From a bacterium (GTDB lineage Bacteria; Krumholzibacteriota; Krumholzibacteriia; LZORAL124-64-63): DNA of 33,429 bases. The notes beneath the pieces were generated by a model. The model was not told the DNA's origin. It saw nothing but the letters and a program-made list of their open reading frames with translations, and ran no database searches. The stretch spans positions 1-33,429 of the forward strand of contig PIVY01000037.1 of the NCBI GenBank assembly GCA_003353795.1, in the 5' to 3' direction. Below are positions 6,461 through 13,849 of the stretch, piece after piece. Position numbers and translations under genes: made by a program. Each line of letters begins with the position of its first letter. Within the stretch, counting starts at the first letter, position 1.

Positions 6461-8677
6461 TCACCGCACCAGCGTCAGCCGCCGCGCCACCCTTCCGCCG
6501 GCCTGTTCCACCACCGCCAGGTAGACCCCGGTGGCCACTGCGCGACCCGTGTCGTCGCGACCATTCCAGATTGCCCTGTGCTCGCCGGCGGGAAGGTCGG
6601 CCGACACGAGGGTGCGCACCCGACGACCGCGGGCGTCGCTGATCCAGAGTCGGGCGGGACCGGACCCGGGCAACGCGAAGGCGATCTCGGTGCGCGGGTT
6701 GAACGGGTTGGGCGCGGCGCCGTGCAGACGAAGCGTGGCCATGAGCGTTGCGGTCGGGTCGCCGACCGCGGTGACGCCGAGGAGCTCGTCGATGATCCAG
6801 TCGTGGCTCAAGGCGGTGACGGTGACGTGGGGCTCGTTGGCCGCGGGAACGAAGATGGACTCGAAGGGCGTCAGACCGAGCAGGTCTGGTTCGGCCTGCA
6901 GGTCCATGAACGGCGAGGCGCCCACCAGGCCCAGGGCGCTCACTGTGGGGATGAAGGCGTGGTTGGGGTGCAGGGCGTGAAGATCGCCGTAGGGCACCTC
7001 GGTGGCGTCGAGGTCGGCGAAGGTGGTGCGGTAACCGCCGGGCGCGCCGTCCCAGGGCAGGGTGCCGCTCACTGTGACGTAGCGCTCGGTGTCGGGCAGA
7101 GGCCAGATGAGGTCGATGAGGCCGTGGAAGATTATCTGGGTCCCGCCGTCGGGCACGGCCCACACATTGCCGTTGATGTCCACGAGTACGCTGCCGTATT
7201 CCCACAGGATGACCTGGGCGCCGGCGGCGAATCCCTGACTGCCGCCGAGTCCATTGCCGTTGACGGCGGCCACGAGGCGGGGCTGCGCGGGCCAGTCGCC
7301 GATGGCCGCGAGGTCGGCCAGGAATGCGGTGCGGTCCGGCGACGGCGCGGCCGTGGTGCCGCTGAGGGCGGTGTGGTGGTAGAGGAGCATCTGGCGCGCG
7401 GCCGTGGTGTTGAGGCGGCTGAGATTGTAGGCCGCTTCGTCGGATTCGCCCTGGAAGAAGTCGAGCCAGGTCTGCATGCCGAGGGGAATGTCGGCGCCGA
7501 CGTGGGGCACGTCGAAGGAGAGGAAGGTTTCGCACTGGTGGCCGGCGCCCGAGTGCTCGAGCCAGGTGAGGGCGTAGCGGGTGACCAGGCCGCCCATGCT
7601 GGCGCCCACGATGGGGTAGCTGGCCCCGGGCGGAAGCTGGGCGTCGACGGTTTGCAGCAGTTCCACCAGGAGGTAGGCGTTGCGCTGGATCGGGTCGGTG
7701 GCCTCGGCGAAGTTCAGGACGATGGCGTCGCGGCCGGCGGCGCGCAGGTCCTCGATGAGGTTCTCCTGATTGAGCAGATCGTATAGCTCGGGCCAGTTGA
7801 GGGAGTTGTCGAGGTCGAAGCCCTCCACCACGATGACCGGATCGGTGACCGCGGCGTGACCGTCGGCCAGGTAGACGAAGGCCTCGCCGCTGGCCGCGGC
7901 GCCGCCATGGGAAATGCTCGCCGTGAGAGGCCAGACGGCGCTCGGGTCGGGGACCACGAGGGTGACCACGTCGACGTCGAAGCGGGCGTGACGGACCTCG
8001 CCCGTCGTGGTCTCGGCGCGCACGCGAATCTGCCGGGGTCCGGTGGCGTGGTAGTGGGCGACGATGGGTGCGTCGGGGCGGACGGGACGGAAGCCGGCGC
8101 CGTCGGCGAGGTCGATGCTCAAGGTGAGCGGTTCTTCGGCGACCAGGAGGTCGGACGGCAGGACGAAGCTGGTGTGCTCGCCGCCGTGGATGCCGCGAGT
8201 GAGCGCGGCGGCGGCCGTGACGCGGCGGCGGTCCACGAGGTCGGCGGCCGTGGCCGTGGGATCGGGAGCGAGGCGGTCGCCGTCGGGCCGGAGGTGGCCG
8301 GCCGCGAGGACGTCCGGGCGCAGCGACTCGTAGGCCAGGTCGAGGAAGGCGAGGGGAACGAGATCGTGGGACTGTTGTGCGTCGGCCATGGCGCGCAACG
8401 CAGCGCCGGTGGGCCACGGCGGCGGTGTGGACGAGGCCAGGCGCAGCTCGTGGAGGATCTGGCGCCAGGTGACCGCGTCGGCGGCCGGCGCCTCCGGGCT
8501 GCCGTCGAAGCGGTGCAGGCCGGCCACGGGCACGGCGCGATCGGCGAGGCGGCCGGTGGCGAGCACGGGATCCAGGTCGGCGAGGGCCGTGCGGAGCGTG
8601 GCGTCGGGATCGGCGGCCACCGCGGCGGTCGCCGCGGCCATCAGGACCACGGCAATGATGAGTGGGCGAGTGTTCAC
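6461..8677 (-). CDS. Secreted alpha/beta hydrolase with PNPFNP C-terminal cassette
   Basis: 738 residues from a GTG start at 8677, chosen because GGGAGGA lies 4 bases upstream and a signal peptide (residues 1-22) follows at once. The N-terminal 270 residues are of unrecognised beta-rich type. From about 278 an alpha/beta-hydrolase core appears: PVIVVEGFDLDN, a strand DAIVLNF, and the nucleophile elbow GASMG with S360. HPNHAFIPTVSALGL further on is a likely place for the catalytic His. The last 88 residues are a FlgD-Ig/type-A sorting-like cassette beginning with PNPFNP. It is probably an exported lipase/esterase-like enzyme; the substrate cannot be told. It lies 14 bp after the SDR gene and is likely co-transcribed with it. 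Confidence 0.8.
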   Translation of the reverse strand: MNTRPLIIAVVLMAAATAAVAADPDATLRTALADLDPVLATGRLADRAVPVAGLHRFDGSPEAPAADAVTWRQILHELRLASSTPPPWPTGAALRAMADAQQSHDLVPLAFLDLAYESLRPDVLAAGHLRPDGDRLAPDPTATAADLVDRRRVTAAAALTRGIHGGEHTSFVLPSDLLVAEEPLTLSIDLADGAGFRPVRPDAPIVAHYHATGPRQIRVRAETTTGEVRHARFDVDVVTLVVPDPSAVWPLTASISHGGAAASGEAFVYLADGHAAVTDPVIVVEGFDLDNSLNWPELYDLLNQENLIEDLRAAGRDAIVLNFAEATDPIQRNAYLLVELLQTVDAQLPPGASYPIVGASMGGLVTRYALTWLEHSGAGHQCETFLSFDVPHVGADIPLGMQTWLDFFQGESDEAAYNLSRLNTTAARQMLLYHHTALSGTTAAPSPDRTAFLADLAAIGDWPAQPRLVAAVNGNGLGGSQGFAAGAQVILWEYGSVLVDINGNVWAVPDGGTQIIFHGLIDLIWPLPDTERYVTVSGTLPWDGAPGGYRTTFADLDATEVPYGDLHALHPNHAFIPTVSALGLVGASPFMDLQAEPDLLGLTPFESIFVPAANEPHVTVTALSHDWIIDELLGVTAVGDPTATLMATLRLHGAAPNPFNPRTEIAFALPGSGPARLWISDARGRRVRTLVSADLPAGEHRAIWNGRDDTGRAVATGVYLAVVEQAGGRVARRLTLVR

Positions 8678-8691
8678 GATGTCCTCCCGGT

Positions 8692-9570
8692 TCAACCCTG
8701 TGCTGCGTCGGCGTCGCCACTCAGCGATTTCATGAGCGCCGTCTGCACCGCATCGCTGGTCTGGTTGACCGTCGTGGCACCTCCGCCACCCATGAACGGG
8801 TCGACCACCGTGCGGAACGGGCGACCGCCGGCCGGCGCATCCACGGCGTCGGCCACGGCGTCGGCCACGATCTGCGGATCCGGTCCGCCGGCGCTGAGGG
8901 CCTCCATGAATCCCGACCAGAGCTGGGTGGGAGCGTCGGCCAGGTCGCCGTAGGTGGCGGCCCGGTCGGTGTCGGCGGGGGCGAGCATGCGGGTGCCGAT
9001 GCCGGTGTCGAAGCCGCCGGGCTCGATGACGACCACGTCGACGCCGGTGCCGGTCAGTTCGTGACGGTAGCTCTCCATGAGGCCCTCGACCGCCCACTTG
9101 GTGGCGGTGTAGGGCGCCGACCAGGGAATGACGATGCGGCCCATGATGCTGGAGATGGTCACCACGATGCCGCGACCGCGACTGCGCATGGCCGGCAAGG
9201 CGGCCCGCGTGACGCGCTGCACGCCGACGACGTTGATGTCGAGGATGGCGGTGAGTTGCTCGGCGGTGAAGGCCTCGGCGTGACCGCCGGCTCCTATGCC
9301 CGCGTTGTTCACGATCCCGTCGATGCCGCCGGTGATGGTCTCGGCCGCGTTGACGGCGTTGGTCACCGAATCGTCGCTGGTGACGTCGAGCTCGAGGATG
9401 TGGACGTTCTCGCCGAGATTGTTGAGCTCGGCGGCGGTGGCGGCGTTGCGGCCCTCGGGATCGCGCATGGTGGCCACCACGGTATGGCCGCGGCCGGCCA
9501 GCGTGCGCGTGATCAGCTTGCCGAACCCGCTGCTGGTGCCGGTGACGAGGATGGTCTGGGAGGTGGACAT
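8692..9570 (-). CDS. Short-chain dehydrogenase/reductase (SDR)
   Basis: 292 residues, cytoplasmic, no signal peptide. It is a classical SDR: cofactor motif TGTSSGFG (10-17), NNAG (88-91), catalytic serine around S140-S141 (TISS), and Y154-x3-K158 (YTATK). The length and the PGGFDTGI stretch after the active site fit the 'classical' family acting on small carbonyl or hydroxyl compounds with NAD(P)H; the substrate is unknown. GAGGT precedes the ATG by 7 bases. A glycine-rich MGGGGATT stretch near the C-terminus is specific to this protein. It is first of a probable two-gene unit with the secreted hydrolase, though no functional link between the two is evident. Confidence 0.88.
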   Translation of the reverse strand: MSTSQTILVTGTSSGFGKLITRTLAGRGHTVVATMRDPEGRNAATAAELNNLGENVHILELDVTSDDSVTNAVNAAETITGGIDGIVNNAGIGAGGHAEAFTAEQLTAILDINVVGVQRVTRAALPAMRSRGRGIVVTISSIMGRIVIPWSAPYTATKWAVEGLMESYRHELTGTGVDVVVIEPGGFDTGIGTRMLAPADTDRAATYGDLADAPTQLWSGFMEALSAGGPDPQIVADAVADAVDAPAGGRPFRTVVDPFMGGGGATTVNQTSDAVQTALMKSLSGDADAAQG

Positions 9571-9735
9571 GGCGGTGACCTCGCGGGTTGAGTGGCGATA
9601 CTGGAGCTACTCAATCCACGATAATCACGATGGGCGGGCGCGGCATCGGCGCCGGTAACGCGGCGAATGGACGCGACGTTCTCCGGCCGTTCGAGTCGCG
9701 CGAGGTTGGATTGCCGGTAGCGCGTTCGCCGGCGG

Positions 9736-10191
9736 TCAGCCCGCCTCGATCTCCTGGATGACCGCGGCCGGCTCCGCATCGCCGTACACCAGCTTCAGGA
9801 GGCCGGGGTAGTAGCGCATCATCATGGCCGCGCCCACGTTCAGCAGGTTCTTGACCATGGTGACGCACAGGTCCGCGCCCTCGACATCGATGGAGGTCTT
9901 GTAGCGGACCTCGCCGTCGCTCATGTCGATCTCGAAGTTGCCGATGCGCAGTCCGTAGTTGGCGCGGCAGAGATACTCGGCCGCGGCGCGCCGCTTCTCC
10001 TCGGGCACGTTGGTGGGGCCATAGACGTAGCAGATGAACTGGTCGCTCTGGTCCTGCGCGTCGATGAAGACCCGGTAGGTCTGGCCGTCGCTGCTGACGC
10101 CGGTCTTGAGGAGACCCTTCTCGTCATCGCGCTCGTAGGGCCACTCGTCGGACTCGAGGTACTGCTGGGCGATATTCAGAAACTCGGACAT
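9736..10191 (-). CDS. YbjN-domain protein
   Basis: 151 residues, no signal peptide or membrane segment. It matches the YbjN fold (type-III-secretion-chaperone-like alpha/beta): N-terminal helix with LESDEWPYE, strands TYRVFIDAQDQSDQFICYVYG, a helix EEKRRAAAEYLCRANYGL, then GNFEIDMSDGEVRYKTSIDV, and a closing amphipathic helix. YbjN proteins are small cytosolic modulators of uncertain role, linked in enterobacteria to stress and motility control. AAGGAG stands 7 bases before the ATG. It appears monocistronic, with 165 bp to the SDR start and 124 bp to the phospholipase gene upstream. Confidence 0.85.
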   Translation of the reverse strand: MSEFLNIAQQYLESDEWPYERDDEKGLLKTGVSSDGQTYRVFIDAQDQSDQFICYVYGPTNVPEEKRRAAAEYLCRANYGLRIGNFEIDMSDGEVRYKTSIDVEGADLCVTMVKNLLNVGAAMMMRYYPGLLKLVYGDAEPAAVIQEIEAG

Positions 10192-10315
10192 GACGGTCTC
10201 CTTGCCGGGCTGGCAAACGCGTGCAGCTATTGATTGCGGCTATTCAGATGATCGGCCGGGGCGCGACCAAGTTGAGCGGCATTCGTCGCCGCTCCCGGCC
10301 CTGATCACGACGCCG

Positions 10316-11203
10316 CTACCCCAGCCCACGGAATTTCCGCGGCGCGAACGGCTCCACTCCCACCTTGGCCCACTTCTTCCCGGCCGTTTCGTTGGTGGCG
10401 CAGATGTTCACTCCCAGCTGGTTGGCGCTCTTCCAGATGTTCTGCTTGTTCAGACCGTAGCCGCGCGTGATGTACCGGGTGCGGTTGACGATGTGGTCGA
10501 ACATGTCGTCGGCATCGCCGATCCCGCCGGTGCCGTCGTCCACGTCGTCCAGCCAGCTGAGAGACTTCAGCGCGAAGTTGAGGAAGACGCGGTTACCGAC
10601 CGAGGCCGAGGGCGGCACGCTGGTCCAGGCGATCTTGCGATCGGCGAAGCAGACCCGCTGGAACGCCTGCGCGGCATACTCCTTCTTGCGCTTCTCGGTC
10701 CCCGAGAGGACGAACAGGAACTTGCCCTGCAACTCCTCGACGGTGGGCCAGCCCAGCGCATTGACCGCCGCCACCAGGGTGGCGCCGTGGCCGGCGAAAT
10801 GGCCCGGCTTGAAGATGCGGTCCTCGTCGAAATGAGCTCGTAAGTAGTCGTCGAGGATGGTGATCCAGGACCCGTCTTTGCCGCGGATCTTCTTGAGATC
10901 GACGGTGATGGTGACGGGGTCGTGGGCGTGGGCGACACCGGCCGACCAGGCGGCGAGGTCGTCGAGGTGCTTGGAGAACGGGATGCGGTGAGCGGCATCG
11001 CCGGGCCAGGTGTGGGCGACCCAGAACTCGCGAGTGCCGTCGGCCTGATGGATGTCGAGCTCGAGCCCTCGGCAACCGTGCTGATGAGGCTCGGCAGGAT
11101 CGTGGCTGAGCTGGGCGGCGAGGGAGTGACCGTCGCGGTCATACGAGTTGTGAGAAGCCTTCCAGGCGACCTCGTTGATGGGATTTTTTCGGATATCCGG
11201 CAT
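10316..11203 (-). CDS. PI-PLC-like (calcium-dependent phosphoinositide phospholipase C type) protein
   Basis: 295 residues. The TIM-barrel phospholipase-C X-box features are visible: ASHNSY with H18, GCRGLELDI (43-51) carrying the acidic metal ligands E48 and D50, VAHTWP with H64 as the second catalytic His, and VTITVDLK. This pattern is closest to the bacterial Ca2+-dependent PI-PLC group. Members cleave the phosphodiester of inositol phospholipids or related glycerophosphodiesters. There is no signal peptide, so it would act inside the cell or leave by an unusual route, which is odd for this group. AAGGGGG stands 6 bases before the ATG. The second 139-nt element lies 73 bp upstream. Confidence 0.75.
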   Translation of the reverse strand: MPDIRKNPINEVAWKASHNSYDRDGHSLAAQLSHDPAEPHQHGCRGLELDIHQADGTREFWVAHTWPGDAAHRIPFSKHLDDLAAWSAGVAHAHDPVTITVDLKKIRGKDGSWITILDDYLRAHFDEDRIFKPGHFAGHGATLVAAVNALGWPTVEELQGKFLFVLSGTEKRKKEYAAQAFQRVCFADRKIAWTSVPPSASVGNRVFLNFALKSLSWLDDVDDGTGGIGDADDMFDHIVNRTRYITRGYGLNKQNIWKSANQLGVNICATNETAGKKWAKVGVEPFAPRKFRGLG

Positions 11204-11276
11204 GGGTTTCCCCCTTGGTTCGAGATACTAGAGCGATAGCGTCGGATCGCACGCGTGGCAATCGGCGAAACCTTTA

Positions 11277-11415
11277 GGCAGTGCCCTTGAAAATGTGTCC
11301 GGGCCAGGATTCGATGGATTTTGCTCACGATATGTGCCCATAGGGTGACCATAGATCAACCGCCTGAGGGGATATCCCCCTCTCCCTTCCTGGACACATC
11401 TTCGGCGGCACAACC
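11277..11415. repeat. 139-nt inverted-arm intergenic element, copy 2
   Basis: Left arm GTGCC, a short variable stretch, then GAAAATGTGTCCGGG (11281-11303). Right arm CCTGGACACAT (11389-11399), then CTTCGGCG leading into GGCACAACC (11407-11415). Length is exactly that of copy 1 at 2890-3028. The arm differences are shared between copies: the left arms have GTGCCCT and GAAAA, while the right arms read in reverse have GTGCCGC and GAAGA. The conserved C·C and A·C mismatches therefore stay at matching places. The interior differs between copies. It sits in the 379-bp divergent gap between the PI-PLC-like gene and the lipoprotein gene. The rest of that gap holds only promoter-like boxes and a ribosome-binding site. 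Confidence 0.7.
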
Positions 11416-11433
11416 ATTGATACTGCATGGCTG

Positions 11434-11462
11434 TTGTCAAAATATCCCACATGCCGTAGAGT
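11434..11462 (+). promoter_or_regulatory. Possible promoter of the lipoprotein gene
   Basis: TTGTCA (11434-11439), 17 bases, TAGAGT (11457-11462), about 120 bases before the ATG at 11583. A moderate match to the housekeeping consensus, placed just after the repeat element. Confidence 0.35.
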
Positions 11463-11582
11463 CGACCCCACGCCTGCGTGCACCTGCAGCAAGACAACTG
11501 GATCTGGCGGATTCTTCGACCCATCGCCCCGAGACCGTGTCGCCCACCCTCACGGTCCACCTGGTAGAAGGAGATCGCGGCC

Positions 11583-13184
11583 ATGAAGAACCTATTTCGA
11601 CCTCTGCTGGTATTCGTGTTGATCGTGGCCTTCGGCTGCTCGAACGACGACGGTCCGACCGGGCCGGGCGACGTCACCGGCGACGAGGTCAATCGGATCC
11701 TTGCCGAGGCTGGCAAGGTCGAGCCCCTGGCCGACGCCGACGACTCCATCTCCGACATCACCGAGGAGATCGAGGGCGACTACAGGTACGTCTACGAAAC
11801 CCACGACGTGGTCGACAACATCGAGAGCATCGCCTACCTGGGCCTCAACGACGACGTCATCTGGCCGGGCGCCCTGATCCGCGGCGACCAGGCTCACAAC
11901 TTCGTGTACGTACCCATCATGATCGAGCGCGCACCCATCACCATCTCGGCCTCGCTCGAGAGCTCCAGCGGCGGCGACGACCTGTCCATCGAGGTGGAGC
12001 AACCGGCCCTATCCTCGGTGCGCCAGGGCATCTCCGACCTGCTCGACACCGCCGTGGGCGAGAACACCCACGTGCCGGCCCGCGTGGAGTTCAACTACCA
12101 GCAGGTCTACAGCGAATCGCACATGAACCTGTTCGTGGGCGCCGATCTGTCGTACGCGGGATCCACGTTCTCGACGGCCTTCGACTGGAGCGAGAACTCC
12201 ACCACCAACAAGATCATGGCGAAGTACATGCAGATCTACTTCACCATCGACATGGACACGCCCACCACGCCGGGCGCCGTCCTGGCTCCCGGCCAGACCG
12301 CCGACGACATCGCCGCCGCGTTCCCGCCCAATTGCTGCCCCATGTACGTCTCCAGCGTGAGCTACGGCGTGCTGGCGGTCATGTGCATCGAGACCAGCTT
12401 CACGGCGACCGAGATGAGCCTGGCCATGGACTACGCCTACGACGGAATCCTCGACGCCTCGGTCACCAGCGAGTACACGGCCGAGGAGATCCTCGAGCAA
12501 TCGTCCATCTCCATCGTGGTGTACGGCGGCTCGGCCGCCGGTCTGCAGGACCTGGAGACCGGCCTCGACGGATTCATGAACGTGGTCGAAGCCAGCAGCG
12601 AGTTCACGCCCCAGTCGCCCGGCGTGCCCCTGGTGTACCGCTTCCGCAACCTCGTCGACAACTCGCTGGCCCTCATCACCCTCACGTCCCAGTACACGCT
12701 GGTCCGACCGATCAACATGTATCCGCGTGTGCGCGTGACCGCGATCGACTTCTACTGCGAGATGGCCGACGACGAGGGCGCGTTCAACACGGTGGACATG
12801 GATCGTTTCCGGATTCGAGCCAGCGCGTACAACAGGTTGACGGAGAACGAATCGGGCAGCCCCATCGTGGAGGAATCCATCGTCTACTACTGGTCCACGA
12901 GCGGCGAGCACGACATGGATGCCGGCGACACCTGGACCACCACGCCCCCCAACTCCCTGGACATCGTGTTCAACAACAACGAGTACGATTTCAACATCTC
13001 GCGGCTCGTTCTCGACGGCTGGGCACGCGACTGGGACGGTCCGTTCGGGTCGTCGGAAAACGGCTACGGCGAGCTGGAGATTCCGGGCGCGCGACTGCTG
13101 GAGAACGGAGGACACCATTCGTTCTTGATCGAGTCATCGGACTTCCGATTCCGCGCCAACGTGCTGATCGAGATCGTGAACTGA
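11583..13184 (+). CDS. Large lipoprotein of unknown function
   Basis: 533 residues. The N-terminus is a lipoprotein signal, hydrophobic to VAFGC with the lipid-bearing Cys at 19, followed by an acidic SNDDGPTGPGD spacer typical of FCB lipoproteins. AAGGAG lies 9 bases before the ATG. The rest is rich in beta-strand and acidic residues with no family I recognise. The stretch with NCCPMY, around residue 255, contains paired Cys, and the C-terminal third reads like a beta-sandwich (DYNISRL-type strands, FRFRANVLIEIVN end). The residue after the Cys is Ser, so transport to the outer membrane is the default guess. The gene is monocistronic with its own terminator. No enzymatic motif was seen. Confidence 0.8.
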   Translation: MKNLFRPLLVFVLIVAFGCSNDDGPTGPGDVTGDEVNRILAEAGKVEPLADADDSISDITEEIEGDYRYVYETHDVVDNIESIAYLGLNDDVIWPGALIRGDQAHNFVYVPIMIERAPITISASLESSSGGDDLSIEVEQPALSSVRQGISDLLDTAVGENTHVPARVEFNYQQVYSESHMNLFVGADLSYAGSTFSTAFDWSENSTTNKIMAKYMQIYFTIDMDTPTTPGAVLAPGQTADDIAAAFPPNCCPMYVSSVSYGVLAVMCIETSFTATEMSLAMDYAYDGILDASVTSEYTAEEILEQSSISIVVYGGSAAGLQDLETGLDGFMNVVEASSEFTPQSPGVPLVYRFRNLVDNSLALITLTSQYTLVRPINMYPRVRVTAIDFYCEMADDEGAFNTVDMDRFRIRASAYNRLTENESGSPIVEESIVYYWSTSGEHDMDAGDTWTTTPPNSLDIVFNNNEYDFNISRLVLDGWARDWDGPFGSSENGYGELEIPGARLLENGGHHSFLIESSDFRFRANVLIEIVN

Positions 13185-13200
13185 ACCGCCGCGTCGACAG

Positions 13201-13230
13201 GGCTCCGGCGACGGCCGGAGCCATTTTTTT
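13201..13230 (+). terminator. Rho-independent terminator of the lipoprotein gene
   Basis: GGCTCCGGC (13201-13209), 4-nt loop, GCCGGAGCC (13214-13222), then A and seven T (13224-13230). A textbook intrinsic terminator 17 bp after the stop. Its T tract overlaps the stop codon of the convergent gene by two bases. Confidence 0.92.
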
Positions 13231-13690
13231 ATCGCGGCGAAGCCGTTCCGTGGAGCCACGCGTCGAGCTCGCCGAGGTCGATGGCGATACCCAGGATCTC
13301 GCACGCCCGCCCATAGCACCAGACGATCCGGTCGTTCTCCGCGTCGCCCAGACCCAGAGTGCGGGTCGTCACGAGGAAACCACGGATGCGGTCCAGCACC
13401 ACCGACCGGCTCCGTTTCTCCTTCGCCACGGACATGAGGATATCGAGCGACGCGTTCATGGCGCGATCCAGCTTGCGCGCGATCCCGCTGTTGGGCATGC
13501 CGGGATAACCGGTTTCGAGGTCCTCGGCGAACTTGTCACGCGCCTTGAACCGCTGCATCTCGTCCCCGGTCGAGGCGGTGATGATGAGCATGTCGGGGGC
13601 GGTGCTCGACTGGCTCGGCGCCTCGGTCGCGCCAACCAGGAGCAGCCAGACGACCATGGTGGTGAGATGTTTGATTCCTGGATTCGACAT
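13229..13690 (-). CDS. Exported DUF4844-like protein
   Basis: 153 residues. Residues 1-27 look like a signal peptide (hydrophobic TTMVVWLLLVGA). The mature part is helical. Its layout, YPGMPNSGIARKLDRAMN, then a Leu/Ile-rich helix, then GDAENDRIVWCYGRACEILGI and a terminal LDAWLHG, resembles the DUF4844 family as I remember it (family ending WLYG); function unknown. There is no Shine-Dalgarno before the ATG, but a TTGACA -35 is placed so that transcription would start at or near the A of the ATG, suggesting a leaderless message. An internal Met at residue 12 is a possible alternative start but also lacks a ribosome-binding site. Confidence 0.6.
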   Translation of the reverse strand: MSNPGIKHLTTMVVWLLLVGATEAPSQSSTAPDMLIITASTGDEMQRFKARDKFAEDLETGYPGMPNSGIARKLDRAMNASLDILMSVAKEKRSRSVVLDRIRGFLVTTRTLGLGDAENDRIVWCYGRACEILGIAIDLGELDAWLHGTASPR

Positions 13691-13696
13691 ACAAGA

Positions 13697-13725
13697 GGGT
13701 TACTCAGGGGTCGCACCGGTGTCAA
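13697..13725 (-). promoter_or_regulatory. Promoter with perfect -35, abutting the DUF4844-like start
   Basis: Minus strand TTGACA (plus 13720-13725), 17-base spacer, TAACCC (13697-13702). The -35 is a perfect consensus but the -10 is poor. The expected start point, 6-7 bases on, is about 13690, the first base of the gene. Confidence 0.45.
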
Positions 13726-13849
13726 ATCGGCGCGAGGACGGCTGCCCTGAATTCGTGCTGAAGCGTAGTGAAATGTGATAGAGTCGGTCCGCTATCGGCC
13801 CGACCGCACCGCGCCGGGCCTCCTCGCCCTCCAACGCAGGAGCTCTCCG

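Noticed and set aside
4935..6524. Long plus-strand open frames opposite the M14 and hydrolase genes (also 6578-7786, 7856-9591)
   Set aside because: They are mirror frames of GC-rich genes on the other strand; no ribosome-binding sites, family motifs or sensible composition, while the minus-strand genes have full catalytic motifs.
12009..13118. Long minus-strand frame opposite the lipoprotein gene
   Set aside because: His/Val/Gly/Arg-rich shadow frame without a ribosome-binding site or motifs; the plus-strand gene has signal peptide, ribosome-binding site and terminator.
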